NCBI GenBank assembly: GCA_012103325.1 | Contig: WLWY01000001.1 | Span: 1,403,653 to 1,467,652, forward strand | Reading direction: 5' to 3' | From: Alphaproteobacteria bacterium | GTDB lineage: Bacteria > Pseudomonadota > Alphaproteobacteria > UBA8366 > GCA-2717185 | DNA length: 64,000 nt | Part shown: piece after piece, positions 53,558 through 63,705 of the stretch | How the letters are laid out: every line of letters begins with the position of its first letter | How positions within the stretch are numbered: the stretch's first letter is position 1 | The notes under the pieces: generated by a model | What the model was told of the DNA's origin: nothing | What the model saw: the letters and a program-made list of their open reading frames with translations, nothing else | The model's database searches: none | Made by a program: the position numbers and the translations under genes

Positions 53558-54964
53558 ATGATCGGACCTTTAAAAAAATTTGGCCGTGCGTCGGCAAAAA
53601 AATTAGTTATCGATGCCATCAGTCTGATTTTTTCCCGATTTATACAAGTTGGCAGCCGCTTTCTATATCTCGTTATTGTCGCTCGGATGCTAGGTCCCGA
53701 GCTTTATGGACAGCTCAGTTATTCGCAGTCCTGGTATCTTGTTTTCTTTCAATTTTGCATGCTTGGACTTCCCAGTGTCGTTGCGAGAGCTGCTGGTCGA
53801 GGCGGCGAGGAAGCAGATCGTGTCATCTCGGGCTCGAACGGGGCGGTGTTCGTTGCTTGTACTGTACTGGCTATTCTCGCCGGTGCGATAACGTGGCTGA
53901 TTGAGAGCGATCCGGCGGTTCGACTTGTTAGCACCATATTCTCAATTGGCGTTCTGACCCGAGGCGTCGCCGTATGGATAGAGATCTTGCTCATTGCGTA
54001 TGAGCGGTCCCGGCGTATTCTCCTAACGAGCCTTTTTATTCGGCCAGCTGAGCCGATTTTCGCATACATTTTGCTGGCGTACGGTTGGGGTGTTGCGGGT
54101 CTCGCCACCGTGCACGTTTCGCTATGGGCTTTGCATGCGCTGATTGTCGGAATTGTATATCTGCGCGTAAAGCGGCGGATCACCATGCATTTCCGGCTAC
54201 CTGTTGTTATTCCTTTGTTGAAGGACGGGGCTGCTCTGTGGATTGGCGGCGGCGCTATTGGCTATTTGCAGGTTGGCCCCGTGATCGTGCACAAGTGGAT
54301 GGACGGAAGTGATCTTGGAATACTAGCCATACTCACTCAAGTTGTCGTTGTCCTCGGTGTTGTGCCGTTAAGCATCATGCAAGCACTGTTGCCGGCGATG
54401 TCGCGGCAAGTCGAAAATCCCGCGGGAGATTCTCGAAACTTAACGTCGGTTATGATGAGCACTTTCCTTATTGGTGGAGCATTGTGTTCTACCGTGGCCC
54501 ACGTCGTAGCGTACCCTGTACTCCTTCTGATACTGGGCGAAGTATATGCGCAGTCAGCGAGTGTCCTGTGGGTTTCCGTATTCACGATTGGCATTTTCGG
54601 TGCAGCGTTGACCATGAACCAGTTATTGACGGCGAAGGGTCGATATTACCAAGTTGGAATAGCCAGCGTGGTAGGTTGTGCTGCTTTTTTTGCAATGGGA
54701 ACGATAGAAGGAAACCCGACACCATTCAGCACGATGATCGCTGCATCGGTAGGATATGGCGTATGGTTCCTCGTGGCGGCGATTTTCGCTGGGTTTTTGA
54801 TCCCCGGTTTGACGACAGCGACGATAGCCTGCCTTTGTGTGATTCCCATGATTTTTGTCGAACAGCCGTTGATGGCGCTCATCACGGTACCAATTCTGAT
54901 CGGGTATGTATGGGCAACCGGTCTGCTCAATCAGATAAAAACTCTATTTTCCATAGCAGATTAG
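53558..54964 (+). CDS. Polysaccharide flippase (Wzx-like)
   Basis: The 468-residue membrane protein has about 12 hydrophobic helices and the MATE/MVF-type opening of Wzx flippases (RFIQVGSRFLYLVIVARMLGPELYGQLS). It would move lipid-linked oligosaccharide units across the inner membrane. Its neighbours, the pyruvyl transferase and glycosyltransferases, support this. Confidence 0.87.
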   Translation: MIGPLKKFGRASAKKLVIDAISLIFSRFIQVGSRFLYLVIVARMLGPELYGQLSYSQSWYLVFFQFCMLGLPSVVARAAGRGGEEADRVISGSNGAVFVACTVLAILAGAITWLIESDPAVRLVSTIFSIGVLTRGVAVWIEILLIAYERSRRILLTSLFIRPAEPIFAYILLAYGWGVAGLATVHVSLWALHALIVGIVYLRVKRRITMHFRLPVVIPLLKDGAALWIGGGAIGYLQVGPVIVHKWMDGSDLGILAILTQVVVVLGVVPLSIMQALLPAMSRQVENPAGDSRNLTSVMMSTFLIGGALCSTVAHVVAYPVLLLILGEVYAQSASVLWVSVFTIGIFGAALTMNQLLTAKGRYYQVGIASVVGCAAFFAMGTIEGNPTPFSTMIAASVGYGVWFLVAAIFAGFLIPGLTTATIACLCVIPMIFVEQPLMALITVPILIGYVWATGLLNQIKTLFSIAD

Positions 54965-55102
54965 GATTGGTTCGGATGACAGCCTGAATGCGTCATGGTC
55001 GATTGAACATCTCCGCTCAACGCGGTGCACCTCTAACCTTAAACTGCCTGATCTTTCGCTACGTTCGAAATGACATAGCAAATTTTTCCCGGAGCATCAT
55101 AA

Positions 55103-56239
55103 ATGAAGTGCCTATTTGTTGCTGCGAACGATCACTACCACGGGAAAGGCGGTGGCGGCACGGCGGTACGTGCGTTGAAGGCCCGTTTTGACGATGTTCT
55201 CGGTGTCGAGAATGTTGAGCTTTATTGTTTCGATGAATGGGGACGAACTCTCCCGCGTCGCGTCAAGCAGGTTTACTCCATCTGGAAATCGCTATTTTCA
55301 ACTCTCCCGTCGCGCTCGATTTTCGTCCTGCCTACTAATGCGCAGCGGCAATTATCGGAGAAAATCGCGACTGCACAGCCGGACTTCGTGGTGATCAACG
55401 GGGGTGATGTTTGGTCGGTTATCGAGGCGCTGCCGGAGCGGCTGCCGGCGATCCTTATCGCGCACAATATTGAACACCGCCTGATGCGCAGTCATATTGA
55501 TCAGTTGACGGGTCTAGAGGCGTTCTTGCGGCCAATTTTGAGCCGTGATGTCAATAAACTACACTCTCTAGAAGTAGCTGCCGCGAAACGCGCCTGCAAT
55601 ATCCTGTCGATCTCCGAAGAGGATGCCGATTATTTCCGAAACTTGGGCGATAATATGAACGTAGCCACATTTTTGCAGACGTTCAATTATCAGCCTTATA
55701 CCCGCACTGAGCGACCGCACAATCGACCGCTGAATGTCGGTTTCATGGCCAAGATGACCTGGTGGCCCAATCAGGAAGGTGCAGCCTGGTTTGTCGACAA
55801 GGTTCTTGCAAATCTCGGTCCTTCGCAAGTCGTAGGACATTTCTACGGTGCTGGATCGGAAGCGTTTGATGGGCGGCTGCCTAATCTTGTCACCCATGGA
55901 TTTGTCGACGCGCTGGATGATATTTGGAAAAATTGTGATTTAATGATTTGTCCCATCCTGTCGGGGTCGGGCGTAAACATAAAATTTGTTGAGGCTCTTT
56001 TTAATCGTATGCCCGTACTTGCCACGACGCTGGCTGCACGTGGGCTTCCAACCATTGAGGATGAACACGTCGTCTATTTGGATCAGCCTAGCGAGTGGAT
56101 AGATTTTCTATTGTCCCCGAAGGCGCAGGAATTGGCTTCAGGTTCAATATCGACGCGTGTCGTTGACCTGTTCCGTCCGGAGAGCCAGAGCCAGCACATC
56201 GCCGATTTTCTGAGTTCAGTCATGACGGAAAATCGATGA
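55103..56239 (+). CDS. Glycosyltransferase family 4 protein
   Basis: The 378-residue protein has the GT-B two-domain pattern. The N-terminal half opens with the glycine-rich loop HGKGGGGTAV and has the IAHNIEHRLMRS stretch. The C-terminal donor-binding half begins near residue 210 (RPLNVGFMAKMTWWPNQEG) and contains the PILSGSGVNIKFVEAL motif with the family glutamate. The ATG at 55103 has GGAG upstream. It is the last gene of the plus-strand polysaccharide block. Confidence 0.88.
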   Translation: MKCLFVAANDHYHGKGGGGTAVRALKARFDDVLGVENVELYCFDEWGRTLPRRVKQVYSIWKSLFSTLPSRSIFVLPTNAQRQLSEKIATAQPDFVVINGGDVWSVIEALPERLPAILIAHNIEHRLMRSHIDQLTGLEAFLRPILSRDVNKLHSLEVAAAKRACNILSISEEDADYFRNLGDNMNVATFLQTFNYQPYTRTERPHNRPLNVGFMAKMTWWPNQEGAAWFVDKVLANLGPSQVVGHFYGAGSEAFDGRLPNLVTHGFVDALDDIWKNCDLMICPILSGSGVNIKFVEALFNRMPVLATTLAARGLPTIEDEHVVYLDQPSEWIDFLLSPKAQELASGSISTRVVDLFRPESQSQHIADFLSSVMTENR

Positions 56240-56352
56240 GCGGCTGAAACGGTCGAACCAAATCCTCCCAACTTAGTCAACTTGGCTCCCGCTAGCGGGT
56301 CAGGGTGATTGATACACCCAACAGCCCTTGCTCCGATTTGCCTGGGTGCTGG

Positions 56353-57198
56353 CTAATCTTGACTCGTCAAAATTCGAGCGTGATGCTCAATGTGATCGGC
56401 AATGAAGGAAGCGATGAAATAGTAGCTGTGATCGTAACCTTCCTGCATGCGTAGGATGAGCGGCTGTTCCGCATCGGCGCAGGCCTCGCGCAGCAACTCG
56501 GGTTTTAGCTCTTCTTCCAGAAAAGGATCGGCGCTTCCCTGGTCGACGAGAATTTCCGATTGCCGATGACCGGAGCGGATCAACGCGCAAGCATCGTAGC
56601 GGTTCCAGCGTTCCCGGTCGTCGCCGAAATAGGCGGTGAAGGCCTTCACGCCCCACGGGCAGCCGCTCGGTGCGACGATTGGCGCGAAGGCGGAGACCGA
56701 ATGATATTGGTAGGGGTTGCGCAATGCGCATACCAGGGCGCCATGCCCCCCCATGGAATGTCCAAAGAGGCCCTGCCGTTCGCCGTCGCCTGGAAAGTTT
56801 TCCCCGATGAGTTGCGGTAGTTCCTGCGTGATGTAGGTGTACATCAGGAAATGCGCGGACCAGGGGCTTTGGCGCGCATCGACATAGAAGCCGGCACCTT
56901 GGCCCAGATCATACGCCTCATCGTCGGCGACCTCGTCACCGCGTGGGCTGGTGTCGGGGGCCACGATCATCAGGCCATGCTCGGCGGCATGGCGCTGCGC
57001 CCCGGCTTTTGTGGTGAAATTTTCATCTGTGCACGTCAGGCCGGACAGGAAGGTGAGAACAGGAACCGGTCCATCCTCGGCCTGCGGCGGCGTGAAAACG
57101 GAAAACCGCATCTCGCAGTTCGTGCTGTCGGCAAAATGACTATAGACACCCTGAACGCCACCAAAGCAGCGATGCTCGTTCAAGAGAGTTAAGGACAT
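56353..57198 (-). CDS. fghA: S-formylglutathione hydrolase
   Basis: The 281-residue esterase cleaves S-formylglutathione to formate and glutathione, the second step of glutathione-dependent formaldehyde detoxification. It has the opening found in this family (HRCFGGVQGVYSH), LSGLTCTDENF, nucleophile Ser148 in GHSMGGHGAL, the acid in GSADPF and the His in GYDHSYYF. Its partner dehydrogenase gene lies at 59034-60143 on the same strand, but a sulfatase gene is inserted between them on the other strand. The 223-bp gap upstream is likely its own promoter region. Confidence 0.93.
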   Translation of the reverse strand: MSLTLLNEHRCFGGVQGVYSHFADSTNCEMRFSVFTPPQAEDGPVPVLTFLSGLTCTDENFTTKAGAQRHAAEHGLMIVAPDTSPRGDEVADDEAYDLGQGAGFYVDARQSPWSAHFLMYTYITQELPQLIGENFPGDGERQGLFGHSMGGHGALVCALRNPYQYHSVSAFAPIVAPSGCPWGVKAFTAYFGDDRERWNRYDACALIRSGHRQSEILVDQGSADPFLEEELKPELLREACADAEQPLILRMQEGYDHSYYFIASFIADHIEHHARILTSQD

Positions 57199-57421
57199 GG
57201 CGCGATTATCCCGGAGGGTTCGTTATCGAAGATACCACAACACGATAAGGTAGCGTGATTCGAGCGGCCAGGGATATTTGCTCGCTGCAATGGAACACCG
57301 TGACATGGAATAACCCTGCTGGTGGGGGAACTTGTCTGGTTGTTCAGTTTGGTCTATTCAGTGATAGTACGCTGAAATTATTGAACAAGTCGTAAGCGCA
57401 AATTTGTAGGGAAGCGCCAAT

Positions 57422-58978
57422 ATGGTAAGTCGAAGGCAAATATTGAAGTATTCCGGCGCGTCCCTTGTCGCACCAACGTTATTCTCCCTCTACCACAGAC
57501 ATGCCGATGCGAACGCAGCGCTGTTTGCGGGATCCGGCAAACCGAAAAATCCGATAAACATCGTACTTGTTACGGCCGACGATATGCAGTGGCAGGCCTT
57601 CGGCGCCGAGACGAAATCGGGTAAGAAGATTACGCCGAACCTGGACCGGTGGGCGCGTGAGGGTGTTCATTTTCTGAACTCGAACGTGCAGATTGCGTCC
57701 TGTATGCCGTGCCGTTCTTCGTTCCTCAGTGGTGTTTATCCCATACATAACGGATCTTGGTCGTTTATCGGCGTCATGCCCGGGGTGACGACTCTGCCCG
57801 AACTCCTGAAGCATTACGGTTATTATGTTGGTCTGATCGGAAAGACGAAGCATACGTTGCCCGGACGGCATCATATTTTCGATGCCGTGATACCCGGGAA
57901 AATGCTCGAAATGGGGCGGTCGCCGACGGCATTCGGGAATTACACAAGAGATTTGATCTCTGCCTCCGAGAAGTCGTCTTCTCCCTTTTTCCTGAATATA
58001 AACTTTCACGACCCGCACACCCCCTATCCGGCGAGCGACGAGGAACAGTCGGATAACCTGAAGTCCTACATTCAGTGGTTTGCGACGGAAACGGGGATTA
58101 AGGATCTTCTCGGCAGCGCGCGGCTGAACTATCAAGGCACGACACCGGGAGATCCTCTCCGGTACGATCCGGACGATGTCAAAGTATTCGATTTCCTACC
58201 GGATATTCCCGTCGCCCGGCAGGAGATGGCGCAATACTATACGTCCGTCAATCGAATGGACGAGGCATTCGGGAGAGTCATCGAAGAGATCAAAAAGTCG
58301 AAAAACGAAACGCTTGTCATATTTTTTAGCGACCATGGCATGGCCGTGCCGTTTTCCAAGCAGAACGTTTACCGGAATTCCACCCGTGCTTCGATGGTCG
58401 TAAACTGGACTGGTACAAAGAACCCGGGACGAATGGATACGGAGAACTTCGTCGACGCGGTCGATGTATTCCCGACGATTCTGGATGTAATCGGCGCACC
58501 GTCTCTTGGCTTTTTTGACGGCAGATCTTTTAAAAAGGTGCTCGAAGATCCTGCGGCAAGGCATAAGAGCGAAACCTACGCGTATTATCATGCCAACGGA
58601 CACGCGACGGGCGCCTATTTATCCTTTCCCATGCGCGGCATAAATGACGCGAATTGGGGCTATGTGTTCAATGCCTGGGCGGATGGAAAACGACGATTAA
58701 GGGTTCACGGGCATAGCTCTCTGACGTTCAAGAGCATGCGTGAACTCGCAGCGAGCGATCCGGAAATCGCGAAGCGCGTTAATTTTGCGAGCTTGAGAAG
58801 TACCGAAGAGTTTTACAACTACGCGCAAGACGCCCAGGCGATGAACAATTTGGCCGGTAAATCCGAACATGTTGCCATGCAACGGACCTATCGGGCTAAA
58901 CTGTTGACCCATATGGTGAATACACGGGACCCGCTCGCTGACATATTCAAGCAATACGCGATGGCCAATCCCATTTGA
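57422..58978 (+). CDS. Sulfatase family protein with Tat-like signal
   Basis: The 518-residue alkaline-phosphatase-superfamily protein starts with a twin-arginine-like signal (SRRQILK, then a short hydrophobic run). Residues 53-54 (TADDMQW) match the metal-binding aspartates, and the formylglycine site is CMPCR at 94-98, fitting the C-x-P-x-R pattern; Cys94 is the residue that maturation would convert. The DHGMAVPF segment near residue 308 gives further metal ligands. It therefore probably cleaves a sulfate ester outside the cytoplasm. It lies between fghA and the formaldehyde dehydrogenase gene, on the opposite strand. Substrate unknown. Confidence 0.88.
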   Translation: MVSRRQILKYSGASLVAPTLFSLYHRHADANAALFAGSGKPKNPINIVLVTADDMQWQAFGAETKSGKKITPNLDRWAREGVHFLNSNVQIASCMPCRSSFLSGVYPIHNGSWSFIGVMPGVTTLPELLKHYGYYVGLIGKTKHTLPGRHHIFDAVIPGKMLEMGRSPTAFGNYTRDLISASEKSSSPFFLNINFHDPHTPYPASDEEQSDNLKSYIQWFATETGIKDLLGSARLNYQGTTPGDPLRYDPDDVKVFDFLPDIPVARQEMAQYYTSVNRMDEAFGRVIEEIKKSKNETLVIFFSDHGMAVPFSKQNVYRNSTRASMVVNWTGTKNPGRMDTENFVDAVDVFPTILDVIGAPSLGFFDGRSFKKVLEDPAARHKSETYAYYHANGHATGAYLSFPMRGINDANWGYVFNAWADGKRRLRVHGHSSLTFKSMRELAASDPEIAKRVNFASLRSTEEFYNYAQDAQAMNNLAGKSEHVAMQRTYRAKLLTHMVNTRDPLADIFKQYAMANPI

Positions 58979-59033
58979 CCGTCATCGTCTGCATCGTTTT
59001 TTCGTCGCCTCAACCTGCCAAGAGCGCCCGCCG

Positions 59034-60143
59034 CTAAAACGTGACGACTGAACGGATCGACTTGCCGGCATGCATGAGATCGAACGCATCGTTGATCTGA
59101 TCCAGCGGCATCGTATGGGTGATCAGATCGTCGATGTTGATCTTGCCATCCATGTACCAGTCCACGATTTTCGGCACGTCCGTTCGTCCCTTGGCGCCGC
59201 CGAAGGCGGTGCCTTTCCAGACGCGGCCGGTGACCAGCTGGAAAGGTCGCGTGGCGATTTCCGCTCCAGCCGGTGCGACGCCGATGATGACTGAAACGCC
59301 CCAGCCTTTGTGACAGCATTCGAGCGCCTGGCGCATCACTTCGACATTGCCGATGCATTCGAAGGAATAGTCGGCGCCGCCCTTGGTGATTTCCACAAGA
59401 TGGCCGACAAGATCGTCGCCGACTTCACTCGGGTTGACGAAATGGGTCATGCCGAACTTTTCACCCAGCGCTTTCTTGCTGTTGTTCATGTCGACACCGA
59501 CGATCCGGTCCGCGCCGACCATTCGTGCGCCCTGAATGACATTCAGGCCAATGCCGCCAAGGCCGAAGACGACGACGTTCGCACCCGGCTCGACCCGGGC
59601 CGTGTTCATCACCGCACCCAACCCCGTGGTCACGCCGCAGCCGATATAACAAACCTTGTCGAACGGCGCGTCGGGACGGATCTTCGCCACCGCGATTTCG
59701 GGCAACACGGTGTAATTGGCGAATGTCGAGGTGCCCATATAGTGAAAGATCTTCTCACCGCCGATGGAGAAGCGGCTCGTGCCGTCCGGCATGACGCCCT
59801 GGCCCTGGGTCTCGCGGATCGCCTGGCACAGGTTGGTCTTGCCGCTGGTGCAGTATTCGCACTGGCGGCATTCGGGCGTGTAGAGCGGGATGACATGATC
59901 GCCTTTTGCCACGCTGGTCACGCCGGGGCCTATATCGACGACAACCCCGGCTCCTTCGTGGCCGAGTATCGCCGGGAAGATGCCTTCAGGATCGGCGCCG
60001 GAGAGGGTGAACTCGTCTGTGTGACAGATACCGGTTGCCTTGATCTCGACCAGAACTTCGCCAGCCTTCGGGCCTTCGAGCTGCACGGTTTCGATTGTCA
60101 AAGGTTTGCCGGCCTCGCGGGCGACGGCGGCGCGCACGTCCAT
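59034..60143 (-). CDS. frmA: S-(hydroxymethyl)glutathione dehydrogenase / class III alcohol dehydrogenase
   Basis: The 369-residue zinc enzyme oxidises S-hydroxymethylglutathione with NAD(P)+, the first step of formaldehyde detoxification. The catalytic zinc ligand is Cys40 in TGICHTDEF, with GHEGAG following, and the structural zinc site reads [15 protein letters not shown]. The Rossmann motif is [14 protein letters not shown] chose the ATG at 60143 since GGAGG precedes it with an eight-base spacer; the frame to 60164 adds seven residues. It forms a pathway with fghA at 56353, from which it is separated by the sulfatase gene. Confidence 0.95.
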   Translation of the reverse strand: MDVRAAVAREAGKPLTIETVQLEGPKAGEVLVEIKATGICHTDEFTLSGADPEGIFPAILGHEGAGVVVDIGPGVTSVAKGDHVIPLYTPECRQCEYCTSGKTNLCQAIRETQGQGVMPDGTSRFSIGGEKIFHYMGTSTFANYTVLPEIAVAKIRPDAPFDKVCYIGCGVTTGLGAVMNTARVEPGANVVVFGLGGIGLNVIQGARMVGADRIVGVDMNNSKKALGEKFGMTHFVNPSEVGDDLVGHLVEITKGGADYSFECIGNVEVMRQALECCHKGWGVSVIIGVAPAGAEIATRPFQLVTGRVWKGTAFGGAKGRTDVPKIVDWYMDGKINIDDLITHTMPLDQINDAFDLMHAGKSIRSVVTF

Positions 60144-60308
60144 GGTTGTTTCCTCCCCGTTCAAGTCTTCAGTTCGTTAGGCTAGAAACTGCCCGACGCT
60201 GCCGGTGAATTCAAGGCCGATGGCAGCGCCGGGGGATGGCGATGGCGTGGTTGACGGATACAGGTCCCGGGCATAGGTTCCGGGCTTTCGAAATGAGAGG
60301 GTGCGGAT

Positions 60309-61886
60309 ATGCGCGAGTTGGCGGAGCAGTCCAATGCATGGCCGTTCGTCGAGGCGCGGAAGGTCCTGAAGCGGATCGGTGGCAAGACGCCGGAAAAGGG
60401 CTATGTGCTCTTTCAGACAGGCTATGGCCCGTCGGGATTGCCGCATATCGGAACCTTTGCGGAAGTGCTGCGGACGACGATGGTGCGGCGCGCCTTCGAA
60501 ACCTTGTCCGACATCCCGACTAAGCTGTTCGCGTTTTCCGACGATATGGACGGCATGCGCGGCGTACCGGACAATATTCCGAACAAGGAACGTCTGACGG
60601 AGTTCCTGAATTTTCCCTTGTCTTCGGTGCCAGATCCTTTCGGAACCAATAAAAGTTTCGCGGCGCATAACAACGAGCGGCTACGTGCCTTTCTCGATGA
60701 ATATGGCTTCGAATATACCTTTGTTAGTGCAACGGAGCGCTACAAGTCCGGGCAATTTGATGCGGCGCTCCTGAAGGTCCTGGAATGTTACGACGCGGTT
60801 CAGTCGATCATGTTGCCGACGCTGGGCGAAGAACGGCGTAAGACGTACAGTCCGTTCCTTCCGGTTTGCGCCGAAACGGGACGTGTTCTTCAGGTGCCCT
60901 TGGTTTCCCGCGATGTCGATGCGGGCACAATCGTCTACCAGCGGGAAGACGGGAAGAAAGTCGAAACACTGGTGACCGGCGGTCATTGCAAGCTGCAATG
61001 GAAGCCCGACTGGGCGATGCGCTGGTATGCGCTTGAGGTCGACTACGAAATGTCTGGCAAAGACCTGATCGACTCTGTCAAGCAATCCGGCCGCATCGTG
61101 CGGGCGCTCGGAGGACGGCCGCCGGAAAGCTACACCTACGAGCTTTTCCTCGATGAGAATGGTGAAAAGATTTCTAAATCCCGTGGCAATGGACTGACGA
61201 TGGAGGAGTGGCTCGCCTACGCGCCGAAGGATACGCTGTCGCAGTTTATGTTTGGGAAGCCGACGGCGGCGAAGCGGCTTCATTTCGATGTGATTCCCAA
61301 GACCGTCGACGAATACCTTTCCCAGTTATCGAAATTCGCGGAAGAAGACGATACCGCGCGGTTACGAAATGCGGTCTGGCATATTCATAATGGCGAACCA
61401 CCGCAGGAAGATATTCCACTGTCCTTTAACGTCTTGCTCAATCTCGCGAGTGTTTGCAACACGGAGGACAAGGCGGTTCTTTGGGGCTTCATTGCGCGCT
61501 ACGCACCGGACGCGTCGCCGGAGGCGAATAAAATTCTCGACGATCTGATCGATTATGCGATTCGCTATTACCGCGACTTCGTGAAGCCGAACAAACGCTA
61601 CCGCGCCGCGGACGAGCGGGAACGCAATGCATTGGAGGCCCTGATTGAAAGTCTTGATGCTTTGCCAGCGGGTGCCAGCGCGGAGGAGGCGCAAAACCAG
61701 GTGTATGAAATCGGCAAGCGGTTCGAATTCGATCCGTTGCGCGACTGGTTCCGGGCGCTCTACGAAATACTGTTCGGACAGGAGCAAGGCCCGCGCCTGG
61801 GCTCGTTCATCGCCCTTTATGGCATCGGCGAGACGGTAACGCTGATCCAGCGGGCGCTGGCGGGCGAGGATTTGAGCGCGGCGTGA
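60309..61886 (+). CDS. lysK: Lysine--tRNA ligase, class I
   Basis: This 525-residue aminoacyl-tRNA synthetase charges tRNA-Lys. It has the class I signature HIGH as PHIG (residues 45-48) and KMSKS as KISKS (about 287-291), and the family length of LysK. Class I LysRS is usual in alphaproteobacteria and archaea, while most bacteria have the class II enzyme. The ATG at 60309 follows GAGAGGG. It is monocistronic here, next to the frmA gene in the opposite direction. Confidence 0.95.
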   Translation: MRELAEQSNAWPFVEARKVLKRIGGKTPEKGYVLFQTGYGPSGLPHIGTFAEVLRTTMVRRAFETLSDIPTKLFAFSDDMDGMRGVPDNIPNKERLTEFLNFPLSSVPDPFGTNKSFAAHNNERLRAFLDEYGFEYTFVSATERYKSGQFDAALLKVLECYDAVQSIMLPTLGEERRKTYSPFLPVCAETGRVLQVPLVSRDVDAGTIVYQREDGKKVETLVTGGHCKLQWKPDWAMRWYALEVDYEMSGKDLIDSVKQSGRIVRALGGRPPESYTYELFLDENGEKISKSRGNGLTMEEWLAYAPKDTLSQFMFGKPTAAKRLHFDVIPKTVDEYLSQLSKFAEEDDTARLRNAVWHIHNGEPPQEDIPLSFNVLLNLASVCNTEDKAVLWGFIARYAPDASPEANKILDDLIDYAIRYYRDFVKPNKRYRAADERERNALEALIESLDALPAGASAEEAQNQVYEIGKRFEFDPLRDWFRALYEILFGQEQGPRLGSFIALYGIGETVTLIQRALAGEDLSAA

Positions 61887-61889
61887 CCG

Positions 61890-62246
61890 CTAGCGCGGCG
61901 GCGCCGGCGGTTCTTTGTTGAGCAAATTTTTGGGACCACCGAAACTTTCGAAGGCCCGTTGCTCCACTTGATAGGCGCTTTCGACGGTATCGGCGATCGA
62001 AAACTTGAACTTGTCGAGACTGCCGCGTCCCGGCATTTTGGATAACAGGCCGCCGGCATAGCGGCGTCTGGCCGATTTCAGCTCTTTTTGAAGGTCTCCA
62101 TCGGAACGGCCCACGACCTTGACCACGAACTTGCCGTTTTCATTCACGAACCCCAGTGCGAAATTGCCGATCGCATTGGCGTTCACCTTCGTATCGATGA
62201 CGGCATCCTTGAGTTCGAAAGGGCCGTCCATATCTAACTTTGCCAT
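61890..62246 (-). CDS. Hypothetical protein
   Basis: The 118-residue protein has a Lys-rich, soluble sequence ending in Pro-rich residues and no signal peptide or membrane segment. I do not recognise its family. It starts at an ATG (62246) and ends three bases past the lysK stop in convergent orientation. The amino acid pattern (strand-like start, amphipathic middle helix) suggests a small folded domain, but no function can be given. Confidence 0.6.
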   Translation of the reverse strand: MAKLDMDGPFELKDAVIDTKVNANAIGNFALGFVNENGKFVVKVVGRSDGDLQKELKSARRRYAGGLLSKMPGRGSLDKFKFSIADTVESAYQVEQRAFESFGGPKNLLNKEPPAPPR

Positions 62247-62320
62247 CTAACCGATCCGCGAGTTGGAGTATCAGCGTACCAGTCATCGGCTAAAAGGCTT
62301 AAAAAGCGGTAAAGCGCATC

Positions 62321-63154
62321 CTAGCGGTGGGCAAATTCCCAATAGAGCTCTCGGGCACGCTTGTACAAGGGCCCGGCCTGCATATCGCGGTCTTCGTAAC
62401 GGATAATCGGCTGCACCTTGCCGTGGTTGCCGCTGCTGAACATCTCGTCGGCCTGTTCCAGCTCGGGAACGGTCACGGTGCGCTCGTTCACCTCGATATT
62501 GTCTTCCCGCAACAGCGAGATCACGCGCTGTCGTGTGACGCCGTTGAGAAAGGTGCCATTCGGGACCGGCGTGTAGACGACGCCGTCTTTGGCGATGAAC
62601 AGGTTTGCCGTGGCGAGCTCTGCGACATTGTTCAGCGGATCGCGCACAACCGCATTGTCGAACCCCCGTCCCGCCGCTTCGCGCAGGGCTCGGGACGCGT
62701 TCGGGTAGAGGCAGGACGCCTTGGCATCGGTTGGCGCCATGTCCGGTGCGGGACGGCGGCGCGTCGACAGGCAAACGGAAAGGCCGGTCGGCGCGGGCAG
62801 CGGCGAGACGTAGATCGTTATCGCGAACCGGGTGCTGTCCGGATCCGGGTCGACCCAGCCTTCTTCCGCCCAAAACATCGGCCGGATATAGAGTTCCGAA
62901 TCTACCGGGAATCTACCGGTGCCTTCGAGGGCGAGTTTGTGGATCTGTTCCGCCGTCAGAGTGGGTTTCAGGCCGAAGGCAAGGGCGGAGCGGACGACGC
63001 GTTCGCAATGCAGATCGAGGTCGGGGGTGACGCCTTCGAAGGCCCGGGCGCCGTCGAAGACGATCGACGACAGCCAGGTCGCGTGCGTGCGGGCGCCGAG
63101 CAGGGGCGGGTTGCCTTCCAGCCATTCGCCGTCGACATAAGTGATTGCTTCCAT
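62321..63154 (-). CDS. Class IV aminotransferase, branched-chain amino acid aminotransferase-like
   Basis: The 277-residue enzyme has the fold type IV aminotransferase pattern: the opening MEAITYVDGEW, the Lys145 pyridoxal phosphate site in DAKASCLYPN, and the cofactor-binding GTFLNGVTRQRV segment. Transfer of amino groups between branched-chain amino acids and 2-oxoglutarate is the likely activity, but D-amino acid or aminodeoxychorismate-type activity is also possible in this fold. No ilv genes are near. Confidence 0.85.
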   Translation of the reverse strand: MEAITYVDGEWLEGNPPLLGARTHATWLSSIVFDGARAFEGVTPDLDLHCERVVRSALAFGLKPTLTAEQIHKLALEGTGRFPVDSELYIRPMFWAEEGWVDPDPDSTRFAITIYVSPLPAPTGLSVCLSTRRRPAPDMAPTDAKASCLYPNASRALREAAGRGFDNAVVRDPLNNVAELATANLFIAKDGVVYTPVPNGTFLNGVTRQRVISLLREDNIEVNERTVTVPELEQADEMFSSGNHGKVQPIIRYEDRDMQAGPLYKRARELYWEFAHR

Positions 63155-63234
63155 GGGTGCGCCTCGGATCTCAATTGTCCATCAGGCGCACTATACCGGC
63201 CCGGCCGGCGCAGTCCAGGTGAACTGCAGAGGCG

Positions 63235-63423
63235 TCAGCGCGCCTCCGCCGGCATGGTGCGCAGCATGGCCATATAGATTTCCCAGGCCTTCTGAACGCT
63301 CACGCCGCCTGCGCGGCTGCCGGCGGTCAGCATATCGAGGCTCGGTTTTATCGGAACGGCGGTGCGATCCGACTCGGAATCGTGCAGTGCGGTATTATGA
63401 AGCAGTTTTAGTTGTGTGGTCAT
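63235..63423 (-). CDS. Small hypothetical protein
   Basis: The 62-residue frame has a start with GGGGCTAA upstream and a soluble, helical C-terminus (VQKAWEIYMAMLRTMPAEA). It sits alone between the aminotransferase and the AT-rich region before pyrD, in the same direction as the aminotransferase. I do not recognise its family, but coding character looks real. Confidence 0.55.
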   Translation of the reverse strand: MTTQLKLLHNTALHDSESDRTAVPIKPSLDMLTAGSRAGGVSVQKAWEIYMAMLRTMPAEAR

Positions 63424-63705
63424 GAATTAGCCCCGGCATCAATGATAGGCTTTATCACGCAAAAGCTGTGCCAGCGCCAAACTCACGATTTGTCCAGACG
63501 TGCAAATATAAGTTGTTGAAAAACAACAAAAAATATGCAATTTTCCAGAGAGCATAAATTATAACTATTCTCGCAATGGGAATGGCCCTCTGCATTTTGC
63601 AGAAGACATTGAGAGTTATTCGCAACCATCGCGTCCAATTCGTCCGGACCTTGCGCCCAGGCCGTTCTTAAGAGATGCTCCGATTTCTCACGGACGGCCC
63701 TTCAT
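63424..63705. promoter_or_regulatory. AT-rich region upstream of pyrD, with small inverted repeats
   Basis: This region precedes pyrD. It holds GTTGTT/AACAAC (63512-63527), TCTGCA/TGCAGA around TTT (63589-63603), and two related but inverted motifs, ATAACTATTCTCGCAATG (63560-63577) and ATTGAGAGTTATTCGCAA (63608-63625). The last pair resembles iron-responsive operator patterns such as Fur boxes, but it is imperfect. No coding frame here is convincing. Confidence 0.35.

Noticed and set aside
53536..53904. 122-codon plus-strand frame near the flippase start
   Set aside because: It overlaps the flippase gene in another frame and has no family motif.
63512..63527. GTTGTT/AACAAC hairpin as a terminator
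   Set aside because: No T-run follows it on either strand.
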